From assembly GCF_019904235.1 (NCBI RefSeq), contig NZ_CP063202.1:1984001-2048000 (forward strand): 64,000 nt of DNA. The letters run 5' to 3'. This stretch comes from Erythrobacter sp. SCSIO 43205. Lineage in GTDB: Bacteria > Pseudomonadota > Alphaproteobacteria > Sphingomonadales > Sphingomonadaceae. Below, piece after piece: positions 1 to 8,597 of this stretch. Position 1 is the first letter of the stretch, and each line of letters opens with the position of its first letter. Under the pieces are notes generated by a model that worked only from the letters and a program-made list of their open reading frames with translations, was not told where the DNA came from and did not search any database. Position numbers and translations under genes: made by a program.

Positions 1-867
1 AACCGTGAGGGCTGCGAAATAGCCGTAAACCACTGTTGGCACACCGGCGAGCACTTCAAGCGCAGGTTTCGCAAATGCGCGAAAACGCGGGTGGGCGTAT
101 TGTGTCAGGTAAATTGCACTCATCATACCGAGCGGAATGGCAACAATCATGGCGATGATCGCACCGATCAGGATCGTGCCCCAAAACAGCGGGATAGCGC
201 CATATCGGGTGGGATCGGGATTGTCCGGGTTCGCCATGGGGTCAGGCGACCAGAATGTTCCGAAGAGAAAATCGATGGGCGAGACCATTTCAAAGAAACG
301 GAAGGTTTCGAAGATCAGACTGGCCAGAATACCAAAGGTACAAAAAACGGCGACAAGCGATGCAAGAATGAGCAGCGCCATAATAACACGCTCAACCCGT
401 GTGCGCGCGCCAAAGTCGGGCTTGATCCGAAGGAAACTGTAAGCGCCCGCTGCACCTGCGATAATCAAGGTGAGAGCGATACCAATCCAGCGGTATTGCG
501 CGATCGCATCGCTAAACGGTGCAACCATGGGAAGGGCATCGGGATTGGTCGTCGAAGCAGCAGCGCCGGTCGCGACCGCGCGTGCCTCGCGCAACGCATC
601 CAGCCTCGCACTATCGAGCGCAGGAAGGCCATCGGCGGCGGGGCTTCCCAGAACGGATTGCAAGACAAGGCCCGGCGAAATCGCGTTCCAGACAAGCACA
701 AAAATGATGGTTGGCACGAAGACCCAAAGGCCCACGTACCAACCGTGATAATTGGGAAGGCTGGAAAGCCGGCCGCCCGCATCAGCGCGAAGCGCCCATG
801 CGCGGCTCCTCGCCGCTAACCATCCGGCAAGGGCAAGGCCCAAGACCAAAAGAAAAGAAGCAGCCAG
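1..867 (-). CDS. pstC: Phosphate ABC transporter permease PstC (partial, C-terminus beyond left edge)
   Basis: Inner-membrane permease of the high-affinity phosphate importer PstSCAB. The minus strand encodes a long hydrophobic protein; the visible end carries the permease signature LAGVPTVVYGYFAALTV, preceded by GTILIGAIIAMIVAIPLGM. An N-terminal membrane segment is followed by a large non-membrane domain of about 100 residues before the permease core, as in the long PstC type of alphaproteobacteria. It lies directly downstream of pstS on the same strand. The frame has no ATG, GTG or TTG with a good ribosome site. I chose the CTG at 867 because AGGA sits seven bases before it; TTG at 849 or 843 are alternatives. 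The family call is firm, the start is not. Confidence 0.88.
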   Translation of the reverse strand, partial: MAASFLLVLGLALAGWLAARSRAWALRADAGGRLSSLPNYHGWYVGLWVFVPTIIFVLVWNAISPGLVLQSVLGSPAADGLPALDSARLDALREARAVATGAAASTTNPDALPMVAPFSDAIAQYRWIGIALTLIIAGAAGAYSFLRIKPDFGARTRVERVIMALLILASLVAVFCTFGILASLIFETFRFFEMVSPIDFLFGTFWSPDPMANPDNPDPTRYGAIPLFWGTILIGAIIAMIVAIPLGMMSAIYLTQYAHPRFRAFAKPALEVLAGVPTVVYGYFAALTV

Positions 868-894
868 CGTTCTATCCTAACTTCGAAAAGTGCC

Positions 895-1941
895 TTACTT
901 CAGTTCCGACCCGTCAAGGGTCGTGTACTCGGTCGCGGCTGAGAGATTCGCAGCCATGACGTCGTCTGGCGATGCCACTAGTCCAATCGCAGCCAGAGGG
1001 CCACCGCGTTCCCACATTTTTGTCCACTCGGTAAGATATTCGGCAAGGCCGTTCACTTCACCAATGTGTGCCTTCTTGACGTAGACGAAAAGCGGACGCG
1101 CGCCCGGATAATCAAAGTTCGCGATGTTTTCGTAGGTTGGATCAACGCCGTTCATTGGAAGGCCCTGGACCTTATCGGCGTTTTCTTCGAGGTAAGAATA
1201 CCCAAAGACACCAACGGCGTTCTCATTGCCTTCGATCTTTTGGACGATCAGATTGTCCTGCTCACCTTGGTCGACATAAAGACCATCTGCTCGCACTTCG
1301 GTGCACACCTGATCGTATTTGTCCTCATCTTCTTCCTTGAGGGCTTCCATCTCAGGGTTTGATTCGCAGCCAACTTCAAGGATGAGCTCTTTAAGAGCGT
1401 CGCGAGTGCCCGAAGTGGTGGGTGGACCGTAAACGAGGATGGGGAGGGCAGGAAGCGATGGATCGACATCGGCCCACGTCTTCGTGGTTTGCTCGCCCCC
1501 GTAAGGAGAAGCAGCCAGCGCCTCATACACGATCTTTGGCGTAAGGTTCAGCTCAATGCCGCCTTGTGCCGAAGCAAAAGCGATCCCGTCGAGGCCGACT
1601 TGCATTTCGATGACGTCGGTCACCCCGTTTTCCTGACATTCGGCAAATTCCGATGCCTTCATGCGGCGCGATGCGTTGGTGGCAGATGGCGTGTCGAGTC
1701 CAACGCCTGAGCAGAACAGCTTCATGCCGCCACCGGTGCCAGTCGATTCAATCACAACCGCTGGCAGTTCAGGGTTGGAGCGCGCAAGCGATTCCGAAAC
1801 CGCTTTTGCAAATGGGAAGACGGTCGACGAACCGACTGAACGAATGGTTTCCTGAGTGCTGGTTTCGCCAAGCTCGTCGCCACAAGCGGCAAGAGCAAGG
1901 GTGGAAGAGGCCAGAAGAATGGCTGATTTTCCGAGTTTCAT
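895..1941 (-). CDS. pstS: Phosphate-binding lipoprotein PstS
   Basis: Periplasmic phosphate-binding component of the Pst importer, 348 residues. The N-terminus is a lipoprotein signal with lipobox LALAAC, so the protein is probably membrane-tethered. The mature part begins SVGSSTVFPFAKAVSE, the typical phosphate-loop start of PstS, and contains further loops such as SRRMKASEF and YGPPTTSGTRDALKE that fit ligand contacts. The ATG at 1941 is preceded by AGGAG eight bases away, which rules out the longer open frame upstream. pstC follows after a short gap and the porin gene precedes it, with a Pho-box-like repeat in between, so expression under phosphate limitation is expected. Confidence 0.95.
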   Translation of the reverse strand: MKLGKSAILLASSTLALAACGDELGETSTQETIRSVGSSTVFPFAKAVSESLARSNPELPAVVIESTGTGGGMKLFCSGVGLDTPSATNASRRMKASEFAECQENGVTDVIEMQVGLDGIAFASAQGGIELNLTPKIVYEALAASPYGGEQTTKTWADVDPSLPALPILVYGPPTTSGTRDALKELILEVGCESNPEMEALKEEDEDKYDQVCTEVRADGLYVDQGEQDNLIVQKIEGNENAVGVFGYSYLEENADKVQGLPMNGVDPTYENIANFDYPGARPLFVYVKKAHIGEVNGLAEYLTEWTKMWERGGPLAAIGLVASPDDVMAANLSAATEYTTLDGSELK

Positions 1942-1985
1942 TATATTCACTCCTGATTGATTGGAGATGTCCAATAGGGATTGAT

Positions 1986-2003
1986 GTTTCAGCTTCGCGA
2001 CAG
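1986..2003 (-). promoter_or_regulatory. Candidate Pho box upstream of pstS
   Basis: Read on the minus strand this is CTGTCGC-GAAG-CTGAAAC, two heptamers spaced as in the PhoB consensus CTGTCAT-N4-CTGTCAT. Nine of the fourteen heptamer positions match, with the best agreement at the CTG starts. It lies about 45 bases before the pstS start. The match is weaker than the array before the porin gene. Confidence 0.5.
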
Positions 2004-2055
2004 GGGGGGCACAATTTTTCAACAAATGCGAAACTTTGTGACCAACCTGTTACGC

Positions 2056-3450
2056 TTAAAAGTCAACTTGCGCGCGGGCCCCGAATACGTGGACGTTGTA
2101 AGATGTGTCGCCGCTTGCGGTCGGGAAGGCTGCATTGTCGTATGAAAGCAAGCCATAGTTGAACAAGATTCGGGTGTAGTCGGTGAAGGTCCAGATAAGC
2201 GATGCCTGAAGGCTTTCTTGTGTTCCGCCGATGATGCCTTCTGAATTCATGTCGAGGTGATCATAGCGCAGGTTCACCTGAACCGCACCAGTGCCACCTT
2301 CACCAACCGGCTTGTTCGGCTTAACCCGGTCAAATTCACCGACCTTATATCCACGGCTGTCGCCTTCAGTGAGGAAGTAGCCGGCCTCGATCGATCCGCC
2401 AAAGAAGCTTGGGCTTGCAAGCGCTCCGGGACGGTTCACGCTCTGGCGGAAACCTTCAACCGAGACGTGGAAAGGACCAGCAATCGCTGCTGCTTCAATG
2501 CCAAGACCAAGCTCGCTTGTGGCGGAGAACCGGTCGGTGTTGATAAAACGGTTATCAGTCCAGTGCACCAACGGACGCTGGCGGTAGCGGATTTCGCTGC
2601 CTTCGCCGAGCTTATTGTAGTGGACCGAACCGCCAAAGTGGAGCTGTGTCGACCCGGACTTGGGCGCATAGACGATCCGGCTGTCAAAGCTGGTATTGTC
2701 ATTGGGCAGGTCTTCGCTGTTGTCGCTAAAGACGCCGCCCTGGATCATGAACTCGTCGGTCTTGTAGATCGCAGCGACACCGACGCGCCGTTCGAACGGA
2801 AGCACATCGGTCCATGCGGAGCGCTCAAGGAATGAGGTGTGAAGGCTGCTCGAAATCTCTTCAAGACCCCAGAACGGGTTGAACTGGCCAGCTTGAAGGG
2901 TCAGCTCGCCATCGGTGTAGGAGACGATCGCGTCTGTTAGGATCGTCTGGTTCTCTGCGAAATCGGCTTCAATCTTATAGCCAAAGCCGCCCGGGATTTT
3001 GCCCGATGCGCCAAGGCGGATGCGGCGCGCCTCGGCGTCGAACCCGCTGTCTGCGCCGGTCGAGCCGGGTGCACTTATATAGCCGGCATCGATATTGATG
3101 CGACCGCGCGGCTTAAATGTGAAGCCGCGGCTGTCTTTGACTTCTGGAGATGCTTTGAGCGTGACTTGCGGCACCGATTCAGCAGCCAGAGCTGCCTCTT
3201 GCGTTGAGCTAGCCGCCGTCTGAGCGACGCTTTGCTCTGCCATTGCGGTGTTCTGCGCGGTTTGAGCGGCTTCGGCGTTCTCGGCGAAATTGGTTTCAAG
3301 CTGCTGAATTCGTGCAGAAAGGCGCGCGAGCTCGGCTTTGAGCGCTTCGATTTCGGATCGGTTTGGGCTTGCGTCTTGTGCAATCGCCTGACCTGAGGTC
3401 GATGCGCACAGCGCCGCGAGGATGATCGCGACCCGACTTGGCCTTGTCAT
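2056..3450 (-). CDS. OprO/OprP-family phosphate/polyphosphate-selective porin
   Basis: Outer-membrane porin of 464 residues, expected to form an anion-selective trimeric beta-barrel for phosphate or polyphosphate. A cleavable signal (about residues 1-25, ending GQAIAQ) is followed by a predicted coiled coil (SEIEALKAELARLSARIQQL) and then a barrel region beginning KPRGRINIDAGYI. The last residue is Phe in a terminal strand ending AQVDF, as expected for BAM-assembled barrels. The ATG at 3450 has GGAGG nine bases upstream; an upstream extension in frame lacks a ribosome site. Its position between phoR and pstS and the Pho-box array in its promoter support a phosphate-starvation role. Substrate selectivity is inferred from context. 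Confidence 0.88.
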   Translation of the reverse strand: MTRPSRVAIILAALCASTSGQAIAQDASPNRSEIEALKAELARLSARIQQLETNFAENAEAAQTAQNTAMAEQSVAQTAASSTQEAALAAESVPQVTLKASPEVKDSRGFTFKPRGRINIDAGYISAPGSTGADSGFDAEARRIRLGASGKIPGGFGYKIEADFAENQTILTDAIVSYTDGELTLQAGQFNPFWGLEEISSSLHTSFLERSAWTDVLPFERRVGVAAIYKTDEFMIQGGVFSDNSEDLPNDNTSFDSRIVYAPKSGSTQLHFGGSVHYNKLGEGSEIRYRQRPLVHWTDNRFINTDRFSATSELGLGIEAAAIAGPFHVSVEGFRQSVNRPGALASPSFFGGSIEAGYFLTEGDSRGYKVGEFDRVKPNKPVGEGGTGAVQVNLRYDHLDMNSEGIIGGTQESLQASLIWTFTDYTRILFNYGLLSYDNAAFPTASGDTSYNVHVFGARAQVDF

Positions 3451-3498
3451 ATTATAATTCCTCCGCAACGCCGGAGGATCCAGCGCGTCCGGCAGCGC

Positions 3499-3553
3499 GA
3501 ATATGACCACAATATGACGTGAAAGAGACTCTAATGTTACAGTTCAATGACAA
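3499..3553 (-). promoter_or_regulatory. Tandem Pho-box array (five 11-base units) before the porin gene
   Basis: On the minus strand the region divides into five consecutive 11-base units: TTGTCATTGAA, CTGTAACATTA, GAGTCTCTTTC, ACGTCATATTG, TGGTCATATTC. PhoB dimers bind direct repeats of CTGTCAT spaced 11 bases apart, so units 1-2 and 4-5 make two Pho boxes exactly three helical repeats apart. The middle unit is degenerate. The array ends about 50 bases before the porin start, a position suited to activation by PhoB. Confidence 0.7.
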
Positions 3554-3612
3554 CCGGGGAAACTGTTTATTCGAGAAAATTACGCGAGGACACAGCGCCC
3601 TTGAAAATGGGT

Positions 3613-4821
3613 TCACGCGTCAGGCCTTAATTGACCCGCTTGCGTGCTTTCAACCTGGGGCAGCCGTACGATAACTTTCGTTCCAACGCCTTCGGTGCTT
3701 TGAATATCGAGCCTCCCGCGGTGGCGTTCGACAATGTGTTTTACAATCGCAAGGCCAAGCCCGGTCCCGCCTGACGCGCGGCTGCGGCTTGGGTCGGTGC
3801 GATAAAACCGGCGGGTGAGGTGAGGGACGTGTTCAGAAGGGATGCCATCGCCTGTATCGCTCACTGTGATGCGCGCCTCGCCAAGCTGAGAGTGGTCAAG
3901 ACGCACCCGGACATAGGTGCCCTCGCGTCCATATTTGAACGCATTATCGACCAGATTGCGCACCAACTGCTCAAGCTGTTGCTGATCGCCTTGGACGGTG
4001 GGCTGCTCGGCCAATTCAAATTCAAGCCAATCTGAGCGCTCAGACCCTGCTGCATCACGCGCAGCGCGCTCTACCAAAGAGGCAAGCTCAAGATTGGTTT
4101 CAGGCAAATCGTGTTTTTCGGCCTCTACCCGCGAAAGGCTCATCAAATCACTGATAAGCGCTTGCATGCGCTTCGCCTCGCGCTCGATCGTGCCTAGAAA
4201 TTTCTGCGACATCGGAGTGTCGAAGTTTTCGCCGCTTTCGCTGAGCGTTTCGACATAGCCAATGATTGAGGCAAGCGGTGTGCGCAGCTCGTGACTGGCA
4301 TTGGCGACAAAATCGGTGTGTGCGCGGCTTATATCGGCCTCGGCATTCTGATTGATAAGCTCAATCACTGCGAGATCTTCATCAATCACCTGACGATTGA
4401 TGCGCCAAACATCCTGGCGCCGAACCAGTCCGCGCACGATGGCCTGTCCCCCCTTTTTCTTGCCAAGCAGTTTGATCGCAGCAGGCTGGCGAAAGACAAC
4501 CCGCGCGTCCTGTCCGGGGATATGAGTGCCAAGCAGTTTTCGCGCGGAGCGATTGGCAATAGCAATATTGCCTTTTTCCGTGACAAGAACGGGGGTGGAG
4601 GAGTTTTCAACCAGCTCGCGCATGGAACTCATACTCAATCGCTTGTTGCGGATCGCGGTCTGATTTTCCGGAGGTGTGCTGGTGACAAGGAACAGCGATC
4701 CGACCCAAACCCCCAGCACCCCGAAAACGAGAACGAGATCAAGCCCAAGCACAGCCATAACGCCGCTCGTCAGAATTGCGAGCCATATGCCCGTCGTGGG
4801 AATCGTTCGGCGGCTGACCAT
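3613..4821 (-). CDS. phoR: Phosphate-regulon sensor histidine kinase PhoR
   Basis: Membrane-bound sensor kinase of 402 residues that phosphorylates PhoB when phosphate is scarce. Two membrane segments occupy about residues 10-50. A PAS-like region follows (VENSSTPVLVTEKGNIAIAN). The HisKA box is ASHELRTPLASI with the phosphorylated His at about residue 177. The ATP-binding lobe shows the N box (NLVDNAFKYG), the G1 box (DTGDGIP), the F region (RRFYR) and the G2 box (GGTGLGLAIVKHI). Short length, PAS position and the neighbouring pst genes identify PhoR rather than another kinase. No phoB is in view; it may lie beyond the left edge after the pst genes. Confidence 0.93.
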   Translation of the reverse strand: MVSRRTIPTTGIWLAILTSGVMAVLGLDLVLVFGVLGVWVGSLFLVTSTPPENQTAIRNKRLSMSSMRELVENSSTPVLVTEKGNIAIANRSARKLLGTHIPGQDARVVFRQPAAIKLLGKKKGGQAIVRGLVRRQDVWRINRQVIDEDLAVIELINQNAEADISRAHTDFVANASHELRTPLASIIGYVETLSESGENFDTPMSQKFLGTIEREAKRMQALISDLMSLSRVEAEKHDLPETNLELASLVERAARDAAGSERSDWLEFELAEQPTVQGDQQQLEQLVRNLVDNAFKYGREGTYVRVRLDHSQLGEARITVSDTGDGIPSEHVPHLTRRFYRTDPSRSRASGGTGLGLAIVKHIVERHRGRLDIQSTEGVGTKVIVRLPQVESTQAGQLRPDA

Positions 4822-4889
4822 CAGTTCGCTCTAGCGCGCGAAGGAACAAGGTCAAATGCGTAATGAGTTTGTCAAAAAGTCGAACGGCC

Positions 4890-4922
4890 AAACGAAAAAC
4901 GGCCTCCCGAAGGAAGCCGTTT
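4890..4922 (-). terminator. Rho-independent terminator of tRNA-Glu
   Basis: The minus strand forms an 11-base-pair stem, AAACGGCTTCC against GGAGGCCGTTT, closed by a TTCG tetraloop and followed by TTCGTTT. It lies 27 bases past the encoded CCA of tRNA-Glu and separates it from phoR. Confidence 0.85.
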
Positions 4923-4948
4923 CGACCTGCTTGATGCAGGTGCAAGTT

Positions 4949-5023
4949 TGGTGACCCGTACGGGAATCGAACCCGTGTTTCAGCCGTGAAAGGGCCGCGT
5001 CCTAACCGCTAGACGAACGGGCC
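4949..5023 (-). tRNA. tRNA-Glu (anticodon TTC)
   Basis: A complete cloverleaf can be drawn on the minus strand. The acceptor stem GGCCCGT pairs with ACGGGTC, the D arm is GTCTAGCGGTTAGGAC, the anticodon loop CTTTCAC carries TTC at 4988-4990, and the T arm contains GGTTCGAATCC. The CCA end is encoded. A terminator follows at once. Confidence 0.97.
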
Positions 5024-5129
5024 ACGCTCGCTTGCGGAAGCGCGCATCTAGGGGGGCAGGCAGATTGGGTCAAGCCCTCATTGCGCACATTTGGAGAAAA
5101 ACTTTGCACAGCCGGGTGCACGCGCGCCT

Positions 5130-6911
5130 TTAATCGGCAAAAGCTGCGTCTTCGAGGTGCAATTCAGCCGCAGGGCGAGGGCCCCAATCGTCAATCTTGA
5201 CCCGCCCTGCGAGATGGAATCGGCGCTGAGCGCTGCGGTGCATGAGCGTTTGCGCCATTTCGGTTTCCGCGGCTCTAAAGGCGATGGCCTTGAAGCTTTG
5301 CCCGTCCTGACCACTGGCAATGACGCGCAAGTGATCTTTACCAACGATGTCGGCTTTGACGATGCGCACCGGACCGACCGCGATGCGCGGGGCAGGCCAG
5401 CCCACGCCATAGGGACCGGCGGCATCCAATGTGTTGACAAGTTCAGGGGTGAGCCCGCCAGGGGAGAGCGAAAGATCAAGCTGCATCGACTGAGCAGCAC
5501 GCGCTTTCTCAACATCACGCGCAAGCCTTGTGTCGAGGAACTCGCTGAAAGCGGCCAGGTTCGATTCTTCAATAGTCAGCCCTGCCGCCATCGCGTGTCC
5601 GCCGCCTGCCACCAGCAAGCCTTCCTCGCGCGCGGCAATGATCGCAGCGCCAAGGTCCACCCCGCTGATCGAGCGGCCCGAACCTTTACCTTCTTGTCCG
5701 TCGAGAGCGATGACAATCGAGGGTTTTCCGGTCTTCTCTTTGATGCGCCCGGCCACGATGCCAATTACGCCGGGATGCCAACCGTTCGCCGATAGCACTT
5801 GCACCGCCATGTTGTGCTGCCCGTCAAGCTGTGCTTCTGCGGCCTCCTGCACGGCGGCTTCGATGGCGCGGCGCTCTTCGTTTAGAGCCGACAGCTGTTC
5901 TGCAATTGCGCGCGCTTCCTCGGGATCGGTGGTGGTGAGAAGGCGCACACCAAGGGTTGATTCCCCGATTCGCCCGCCTGCATTGATGCGCGGACCCAAG
6001 GCAAAGCCAAGATCGGAGGCGATCGGCGCGCGCTTCAATCGGCTTGCATCAATCAAAGCGGCCATCCCGATGCGATCACGCCGGCTGAGCACTTTCAACC
6101 CTTGCGCAACAAACGCCCTGTTAAGTCCGTGCAAAGCCGCAACATCAGCCACCGTGCCAAGCGCAACAAGATCGAGAAGCGCCATCAGATCCGGCTCTTT
6201 GCGGGTGTTGAAATAGCCTTGCGAACGCAGCGTGCGCACAAGCGCAATCGCGAGCAGGAACGCGACACCCACAGCGGCCAGATGCCCGTGTGAGGCGGCA
6301 AGGTCGCTTTCATCCAAACGGTTTGGATTTACGAGGGCAACAGTGGGGGGCAAGTCTGGCGAACATTTGTGGTGATCGACGACGATCACATCCACCCCGG
6401 CCTCCTTGGCCATCGTCAGCGCTTCATGCGCCATGGCACCGCAATCGACCGTGATGATCAGCCTGGAGCCGTCCTCAGCCAATTTGACCAAGGCTTCTCC
6501 GCTGGGCCCATAGCCTTCGAGCAGGCGGTCAGGAATGTAATAGCCCGCATCCACGCCCAGTGACCTCAACAGATCTATAAGCAATGCCGCGCTGGTCGCC
6601 CCGTCGACATCATAGTCGCCGTAAACAGTGATCTTTTCACCGCTCAGTACCGCTTTGGCGATACGCTGAGCGGCTTCGTCCATGTCGCGAAATTCCGACG
6701 GGTTAGGCAGAAATTCGCGCATGGTGGGCTTTGCGTGTTTGGCAATTTCATCTCGGGCAACCCCGCGAGAGACCAGCAATTGCTCAGTAATGTCAGCGGC
6801 AAGTCCATAGGTTTCATCGCCGCAATCCATGTTGCCCCCGCGCCAAACCCAGGCGCGGCCGCCGATGGATTGTGTGACGCCAAGAACATTGGAAAGGGTA
6901 CGCGTTGCCAT
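5130..6911 (-). CDS. recJ: Single-stranded-DNA-specific exonuclease RecJ
   Basis: 5'-3' exonuclease on single-stranded DNA, used in RecF-pathway recombination and in mismatch and base-excision repair. The protein has 593 residues, normal for the family. DHH-domain motifs are visible: YGDYDVDGATSAALL at about 97-111, ITVDCGA at about 153, and VDHHKC at about 178. The DHHA1 part includes GRSISGVDLGAAI and GGGHAMAAG. The C-terminal region ends in an OB-fold-like part. The gene stands alone, convergent to nothing near its end and divergent from the flavodoxin-like gene upstream. No strong ribosome site precedes the ATG at 6911, so a slightly internal start is possible. Confidence 0.95.
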   Translation of the reverse strand: MATRTLSNVLGVTQSIGGRAWVWRGGNMDCGDETYGLAADITEQLLVSRGVARDEIAKHAKPTMREFLPNPSEFRDMDEAAQRIAKAVLSGEKITVYGDYDVDGATSAALLIDLLRSLGVDAGYYIPDRLLEGYGPSGEALVKLAEDGSRLIITVDCGAMAHEALTMAKEAGVDVIVVDHHKCSPDLPPTVALVNPNRLDESDLAASHGHLAAVGVAFLLAIALVRTLRSQGYFNTRKEPDLMALLDLVALGTVADVAALHGLNRAFVAQGLKVLSRRDRIGMAALIDASRLKRAPIASDLGFALGPRINAGGRIGESTLGVRLLTTTDPEEARAIAEQLSALNEERRAIEAAVQEAAEAQLDGQHNMAVQVLSANGWHPGVIGIVAGRIKEKTGKPSIVIALDGQEGKGSGRSISGVDLGAAIIAAREEGLLVAGGGHAMAAGLTIEESNLAAFSEFLDTRLARDVEKARAAQSMQLDLSLSPGGLTPELVNTLDAAGPYGVGWPAPRIAVGPVRIVKADIVGKDHLRVIASGQDGQSFKAIAFRAAETEMAQTLMHRSAQRRFHLAGRVKIDDWGPRPAAELHLEDAAFAD

Positions 6912-6996
6912 AAGGCGTTCAGATTAGCCGAACATCGCAGCGCATAACAGAGCCGACCATTGACAATCGACAGGCTGCTGGGCTTTGCCCGTTGCC

Positions 6997-7479
6997 ATGG
7001 ACGATGCCTCCATTCTTCTTGTCATCTGGCACAGCCGGACCAACGCCAGCGAGCAGATGGCACGCGCCGCTGCAGCCCATGAAAACGCCCAGATCATGCG
7101 AGCGCGCGACGTGCGTACCGAGCATATTCTGAAAGCTGCGGGCTATCTCTTTGTATGCCCTGAAAATCTTGCCTCCATGAGCGGCGAGATGAAAGAGATG
7201 TTCGATGCCAACTACTACCCGGTCCTGGGCAAAATTGAGGGCAGACCCTATGCCTCGATTATCGCTGCGGGGTCGGATGGAAGCGGTGCGCAGCGACAAA
7301 TGGACCGGATCGCTACCGGATGGCGCCTCAAGCGGGTGGCAGACCCGATGATTGTCAATTTTGACGCGCAAACGCCAGAAGACATTTTGGCAATTAAAAG
7401 TGTTGAGGAACGTATTTTGGAAGATTGCCGCGAACTTGGCCTCTCGATGGGCGAAGGGATCGCACTGGGCGTCTTCTAA
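6997..7479 (+). CDS. Flavodoxin-like / NAD(P)H-dependent oxidoreductase family protein
   Basis: About 160 residues with a flavodoxin-type fold signature: a short first strand ILLVIWHS followed by a Ser/Thr-rich phosphate-binding turn RTNASEQMARAA, then YLFVCPENLASMSGEMKEMFD, which matches the FMN-contacting loop of flavodoxin-like proteins. It presumably binds FMN and acts in electron transfer; the partner is unknown. I chose the ATG at 6997; a TTG four codons upstream is an alternative, and neither has a clear ribosome site. It is divergent from recJ and its stop abuts that of a small convergent gene. Confidence 0.75.
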   Translation: MDDASILLVIWHSRTNASEQMARAAAAHENAQIMRARDVRTEHILKAAGYLFVCPENLASMSGEMKEMFDANYYPVLGKIEGRPYASIIAAGSDGSGAQRQMDRIATGWRLKRVADPMIVNFDAQTPEDILAIKSVEERILEDCRELGLSMGEGIALGVF

Positions 7480-7662
7480 TTACACGCGTGGCAAGGAACC
7501 AATCTGGTGATCGAACGCTGATGGACGTGGATTGGTCGCCAAGCGTTTGCGTTTTACATTCTGATCGGCGATAGGTGGGACGTGTGACACGGGCTGCCCA
7601 CCAGTAGAAGGGAAAATCAGGGGGGTCTTGCGATAGCTGAACATCTTCCCCAACCGGCCCAT
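7480..7662 (-). CDS. Small basic protein of unknown function
   Basis: Unrecognised 60-residue protein beginning MGRLGKMFSYRKTPLIF. It is rich in Pro, Arg and Lys, with no membrane segment or signal peptide. Support for a real gene is the ribosome site AGGAG nine bases before the ATG at 7662 and a stop codon that abuts the stop of the convergent flavodoxin-like gene. I know no family for it. An upstream extension to 7707 lacks a ribosome site. Confidence 0.45.
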   Translation of the reverse strand: MGRLGKMFSYRKTPLIFPSTGGQPVSHVPPIADQNVKRKRLATNPRPSAFDHQIGSLPRV

Positions 7663-7746
7663 GGTCTTTATCTCCTGTTCAATCAGGGGACGAGGCCAGA
7701 TCGCCATGCTTTAAGAGAATTTGCCGCCTGTCAGCCGAGCGTCTCG

Positions 7747-8454
7747 GTGAGCCACGACCCGCTTGAAGGCGTTCCCATCCATCTTGCGAGCTCTGACGGG
7801 CAAAGCACTGAGGAAGCGGGCACTGTACTGGCCGCCAGCCAGCGCAAACGGACCTGGCTTGAGCTCCTGCGCGAGGGCATGACGTTTGAGGTTTCGGGGC
7901 TGGCCCCCGGCAATTCGCTCACATTGCCCAAGGTTGAATTTCTGTTCGATTTTGCGGATTTGCCCGAAACCTCGCAATATCAGGTGCTCCATCTGGCGCC
8001 TGGACATCATCTTGCTGAGGGAGAGCGGACATTACCCGTCGCCAAAGGCCTGCTTGGCCTTGCGCGCGACCTCACCCATCACTTTGAAGATTTGGTCGGT
8101 GTCATCTGGCCGGCCTCTTCCAGCGTGATCGGACGCCAGTTCTTTGAATCGGTTATCACCGCCTGGTTTGAAGGCGGACCGTTTCCCGCTTTAGGGCTCA
8201 CCGCATTTCGCGAAACCAATGACGGCGCGCTTGAAACTCAGGGGCTCAGTTTCTGGATTGACCAAGAGCTCAGGATCGAGCCTCCGCTTTCATTTGAAAA
8301 GGTTTATGCAACCAGAATCGGTGTCAGATTAGTTAACCAGTTAGTATTGGTCGGCGGTGTAGATACCAGCGAGCGAGTGGTCGCTCCTGACGGCACAAAG
8401 CTGGTCTTGCGCCCCTCTCGCAATGGCAAATTTGTTCGAACATGGCGAGAATGA
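7747..8454 (+). CDS. DUF4261-like protein of unknown function
   Basis: A 235-residue soluble protein. The pattern in its centre, DLVGVIWPASSSVIGRQFFE followed by GGPFPALGLTAF and then ALETQGLSFW, resembles the DUF4261 family, where a Val-Gly-Val-Tyr/Trp-Trp strand is followed by a Phe-Phe helix and a late TxGL motif. This family call is my inference from recall, not a search. No signal peptide or membrane segment is seen. GTG at 7747 is the only standard start in the frame, and its ribosome site is weak; the frame remains open upstream to about 7588. The stop overlaps the ATG of a short frame by ATGA, and an AHH nuclease gene follows, so the two are probably cotranscribed. Confidence 0.6.
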   Translation: MSHDPLEGVPIHLASSDGQSTEEAGTVLAASQRKRTWLELLREGMTFEVSGLAPGNSLTLPKVEFLFDFADLPETSQYQVLHLAPGHHLAEGERTLPVAKGLLGLARDLTHHFEDLVGVIWPASSSVIGRQFFESVITAWFEGGPFPALGLTAFRETNDGALETQGLSFWIDQELRIEPPLSFEKVYATRIGVRLVNQLVLVGGVDTSERVVAPDGTKLVLRPSRNGKFVRTWRE

Positions 8455-8597
8455 CCGTCCGGAACGAGGGATTAGTTGTCTGGGATCATAGCGCCGATAA
8501 CGGCGCGTGGAACATCAGGTGCAACATCGCTAGCGACAGTGCAGGGTACGCGGCCCTGTTGTGCTACCCAAACCACAATCACCTTCCAGTCGGTTAA
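8451..8597 (+). CDS. Short coupled frame, possible displaced N-terminus of the AHH nuclease
   Basis: A 48-codon frame starting MTVRNEGLVVWDHSADNG. Its ATG overlaps the preceding stop as ATGA, typical of translational coupling, and its third positions are more G/C-rich than those of the overlapping nuclease frame over the same stretch. It ends at TAA 8595-8597, just before the nuclease frame becomes convincingly coding. It could be an independent small protein, or the real N-terminus of the nuclease split by a one-base change. I cannot decide from one sequence. Confidence 0.3.
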   Translation: MTVRNEGLVVWDHSADNGAWNIRCNIASDSAGYAALLCYPNHNHLPVG

